From Chersky-840 sp963838775 (GTDB lineage Bacteria > Actinomycetota > Acidimicrobiia > Acidimicrobiales > UBA8190): 64,000 bases of DNA. The DNA lies in contig CAWISP010000030.1 in NCBI GenBank assembly GCA_963838775.1, positions 240,144-304,143 of the forward strand. Direction: 5' to 3'. The notes below the pieces were generated by a model that saw only the letters and a list, made by a program, of their open reading frames with translations, searched no databases and had not been told where the DNA came from. Shown piece after piece: positions 62,631 to 64,000 of the stretch. The translations under genes were made by a program, and so were the position numbers. The first letter of the stretch is position 1. Each line of letters starts with the position of its first letter.

Positions 62631-63776
62631 TCAGAAGCCGTCGTCCGTCGCGAGCAGCGCCCCCAGGTGGTCGGCGGCGTCCCGGTCACGGGCCGGTACC
62701 CACCCCCAGTAGATGTCGAGCGTCGTCGAGGTGCGTGCGTGCCCCAGGCGGTTGGCAACCGTGCGGAGGTCGATTCCCGCTGTGAGGAGTTCGGTGGCGA
62801 CAAAGTGGCGGAGGTCATGGAGGCGGACATGCCGGAGCCCGATGGTCGCACGGAGCCGGCCCCAACGCTGTGTCACCATCTCGGGCCGCCACGGCCGCTG
62901 GCCGCTCGGATCGCTGGCGAAGACGAGCTCGGCACTTCCGAGCTCCCGCCCCACTTCCCCGGCCGCTCGGTTGGCGCCGACTCGACGCTCGGACAGCGCC
63001 AGAGCCGCCTGGGTGGTGAGCGACACCAGCCGGGACCGACCAGTCTTGGTCGACTTAATGACCACCCCCGCGCTGGCCGTTGCGGACACGGAGCGCTCGA
63101 TGCGGAGGGTCCGCTCGTCGAGGTCGACATCGCACCAGCGCAGTGCGCACACTTCGCCACGCCGGGCTCCGGTGGCCACCGCCACCTGCAGCCAGCACCA
63201 GAGTGCCAGGTCAGCCTTGCGAGCGGCGGCGAGCGCCGACCGGACCGCGTCGATCCCGGGTGGGGTGATCGTGACCCTGGGAACCCCCGGTCGCGTCGCC
63301 GACGAGACCGGGTTACGGACCAGCCATCCCCACCGCACCGCCTGCGCGACGGCGCGGTGCAGAACGACGTGGGCGCACCGGACTCGCGACGGGCCGAGCC
63401 CGGCCGCCGCCAAGCGGGCATAGAGCTGGTCGCAGTGACGAGCCGTGAGTTTCCACAAGGGGACGGTGCCGAGTGCGGGCTTCAGGTGGCGGGTCACCAT
63501 GCTCTGCCAGTCTTCGCGGGTGGAGGGCCCGAGCGTTGCGCACACCATGAACTGGTCCAACAGGTCTCCAACCGTCACCCGACCGCCGCCATAGAGGCCG
63601 GCACCGGCTTCGACGACCATGCGCTGGAGCGCCTGCTTGGCCTCGGACCTGGTACCGCGCATCGTGCGAGATAAGCGGCGCCGCTCCCCCGTGACGAGGT
63701 CGGGGTCGACGGCCACCTGAAGCCGCCAGCGGCCTGACCCGCAGTCGATCATCGTGCCTGTTCGTGGTTTAGTCAT
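62631..63776 (-). CDS. Tyrosine recombinase, integrase of element B
   Basis: 381 residues with the same catalytic set as integrase A: TGARRGEVCAL, STKTGRSR, 'LHDLRHFVATELL', LGHARTS and Tyr356 in DIYWGW. The two align without gaps up to ~residue 370. They differ mainly in a patch around residues 265-310 ('SLTTQAALALSERRVGANRA' here, 'SLTSQAALALSDRRVDATRA' in A) and in the C-terminal tail, which is 15 residues shorter here. ATG at 63776. It lies next to att copy 3. Confidence 0.9.
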   Translation of the reverse strand: MTKPRTGTMIDCGSGRWRLQVAVDPDLVTGERRRLSRTMRGTRSEAKQALQRMVVEAGAGLYGGGRVTVGDLLDQFMVCATLGPSTREDWQSMVTRHLKPALGTVPLWKLTARHCDQLYARLAAAGLGPSRVRCAHVVLHRAVAQAVRWGWLVRNPVSSATRPGVPRVTITPPGIDAVRSALAAARKADLALWCWLQVAVATGARRGEVCALRWCDVDLDERTLRIERSVSATASAGVVIKSTKTGRSRLVSLTTQAALALSERRVGANRAAGEVGRELGSAELVFASDPSGQRPWRPEMVTQRWGRLRATIGLRHVRLHDLRHFVATELLTAGIDLRTVANRLGHARTSTTLDIYWGWVPARDRDAADHLGALLATDDGF

Positions 63777-63801
63777 CGACCACGATCCGCCTGCTCGTCC
63801 A

Positions 63802-63898
63802 ATGGCACGCGCATGGCACGCGATATCCGTCGCGTCGAGCCACGTCGGGATGCGCGTCAGTTCACTAGAGCCCCTCTGAATGGCACCGAATGGCACCG
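63802..63898. other. Candidate arm-type sites upstream of integrase B
   Basis: Same four ATGGCAC-type sites as before integrase A, at identical spacing (ATGGCACGCG at 63802 and 63813, GAATGGCACCG at 63878 and 63888). Confidence 0.5.
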
Positions 63899-63957
63899 CA
63901 ACGAGATCCGATTTGAAGCGACCGCAGCGAACGTATGCCGCTGACCAGGAAGAATCT

Positions 63958-64000
63958 GAGAGCGGGCGAAGGGAATCGAACCCTCGTTCTCAGCTTGGGA
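63958..64000 (-). other. att copy 3: right end of element B, possibly the 3' half of the intact tRNA-Gly
   Basis: The window ends inside the anticodon loop complement (TTGGGA). If the next bases are AGCTGA the intact tRNA-Gly(CCC) gene follows on the minus strand; if they are AAAATCGCC a third element follows. Confidence 0.8.

Larger units (their letters stand above)
58512..63957 (-). mobile_element. Integrative element B (about 5.4 kb), in tandem with element A
   Basis: Bounded by att copies 2 and 3. Order from the left: shared end, DUF5615 toxin and DUF433 antitoxin (minus), a 941-residue SEC-C protein (plus), integrase B (minus) next to att copy 3. Same plan as element A, namely one toxin-antitoxin pair, one large gene and one integrase, but with unrelated cargo. 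Confidence 0.8.

Overview
The window is high-GC DNA from an actinomycete-type bacterium. Signs of this are the many GTG starts, candidate leaderless starts with a TAnnnT -10 box 6-7 nt upstream of the start codon, an F420-type LLM oxidoreductase, a CYP142-like steroid P450, an MMPL transporter, and several SDR, sulfotransferase and amidohydrolase genes. An uncultured soil or aquatic lineage is plausible, but nothing here fixes the species.

Layout. 1-6.7 kb: 3' end of ilvA, two SDRs, a UbiA prenyltransferase, an orphan osmolyte-type binding protein, a nitronate-monooxygenase-like flavoprotein and the P450. 6.9-10.6 kb: a complete QAT-type compatible-solute ABC importer, with one permease frameshifted, then an LLM oxidoreductase. 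11.5-20.2 kb: a hypothetical gene, a sulfatase, an MMPL transporter, a TetR regulator and a secreted protein made of six nearly identical 258-bp Ig-like repeats. 20.3-26.5 kb: a zinc-free MDR reductase, a sulfotransferase, a RibD/DHFR-like protein and a membrane GGDEF-EAL protein. 26.7-29.4 kb: a broken lipoprotein gene, then a regulator plus DrrAB-like exporter operon behind a near-perfect operator. 29.6-33.8 kb: an acetoacetate-decarboxylase-like, SDR and amidohydrolase operon facing a second amidohydrolase. 34.1-37.9 kb: a second GGDEF-EAL gene cut by a 1,042-bp IS5-family element with a 3-bp target duplication. 38-43 kb: acyl-CoA synthetase, SCP2-type thiolase and an HMG-CoA-synthase-like/DUF35 fusion. 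43.1-46.4 kb: a VOC protein and ABC exporter diverging from a SigJ/ECF41-like sigma gene, with a matched ECF-type promoter on each side. 46.7-53.2 kb: KARI-like, epimerase, DUF1214, sulfotransferase, amidohydrolase and pRiA4b ORF-3-like genes.

53.3-64.0 kb: two small integrative elements lie in tandem. Three copies of a 43-46 bp sequence, the anticodon-loop-to-3'-end half of a tRNA-Gly(CCC) on the minus strand, bound two units of about 5.2 and 5.4 kb. Each unit ends in a nearly identical tyrosine recombinase beside the right-hand att copy. Each shares about 150 bp at its other end, and each carries its own PIN-type toxin-antitoxin pair plus one large gene: an AEP-primase/SF2-helicase fusion in the first, a 941-residue SEC-C protein in the second. 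This is the most notable structure in the window.

Six genes have their conserved C-terminus or N-terminus in another frame, mostly through one extra base. This looks more like sequencing or assembly insertions than biology, so those genes are annotated as frameshifted rather than dead.
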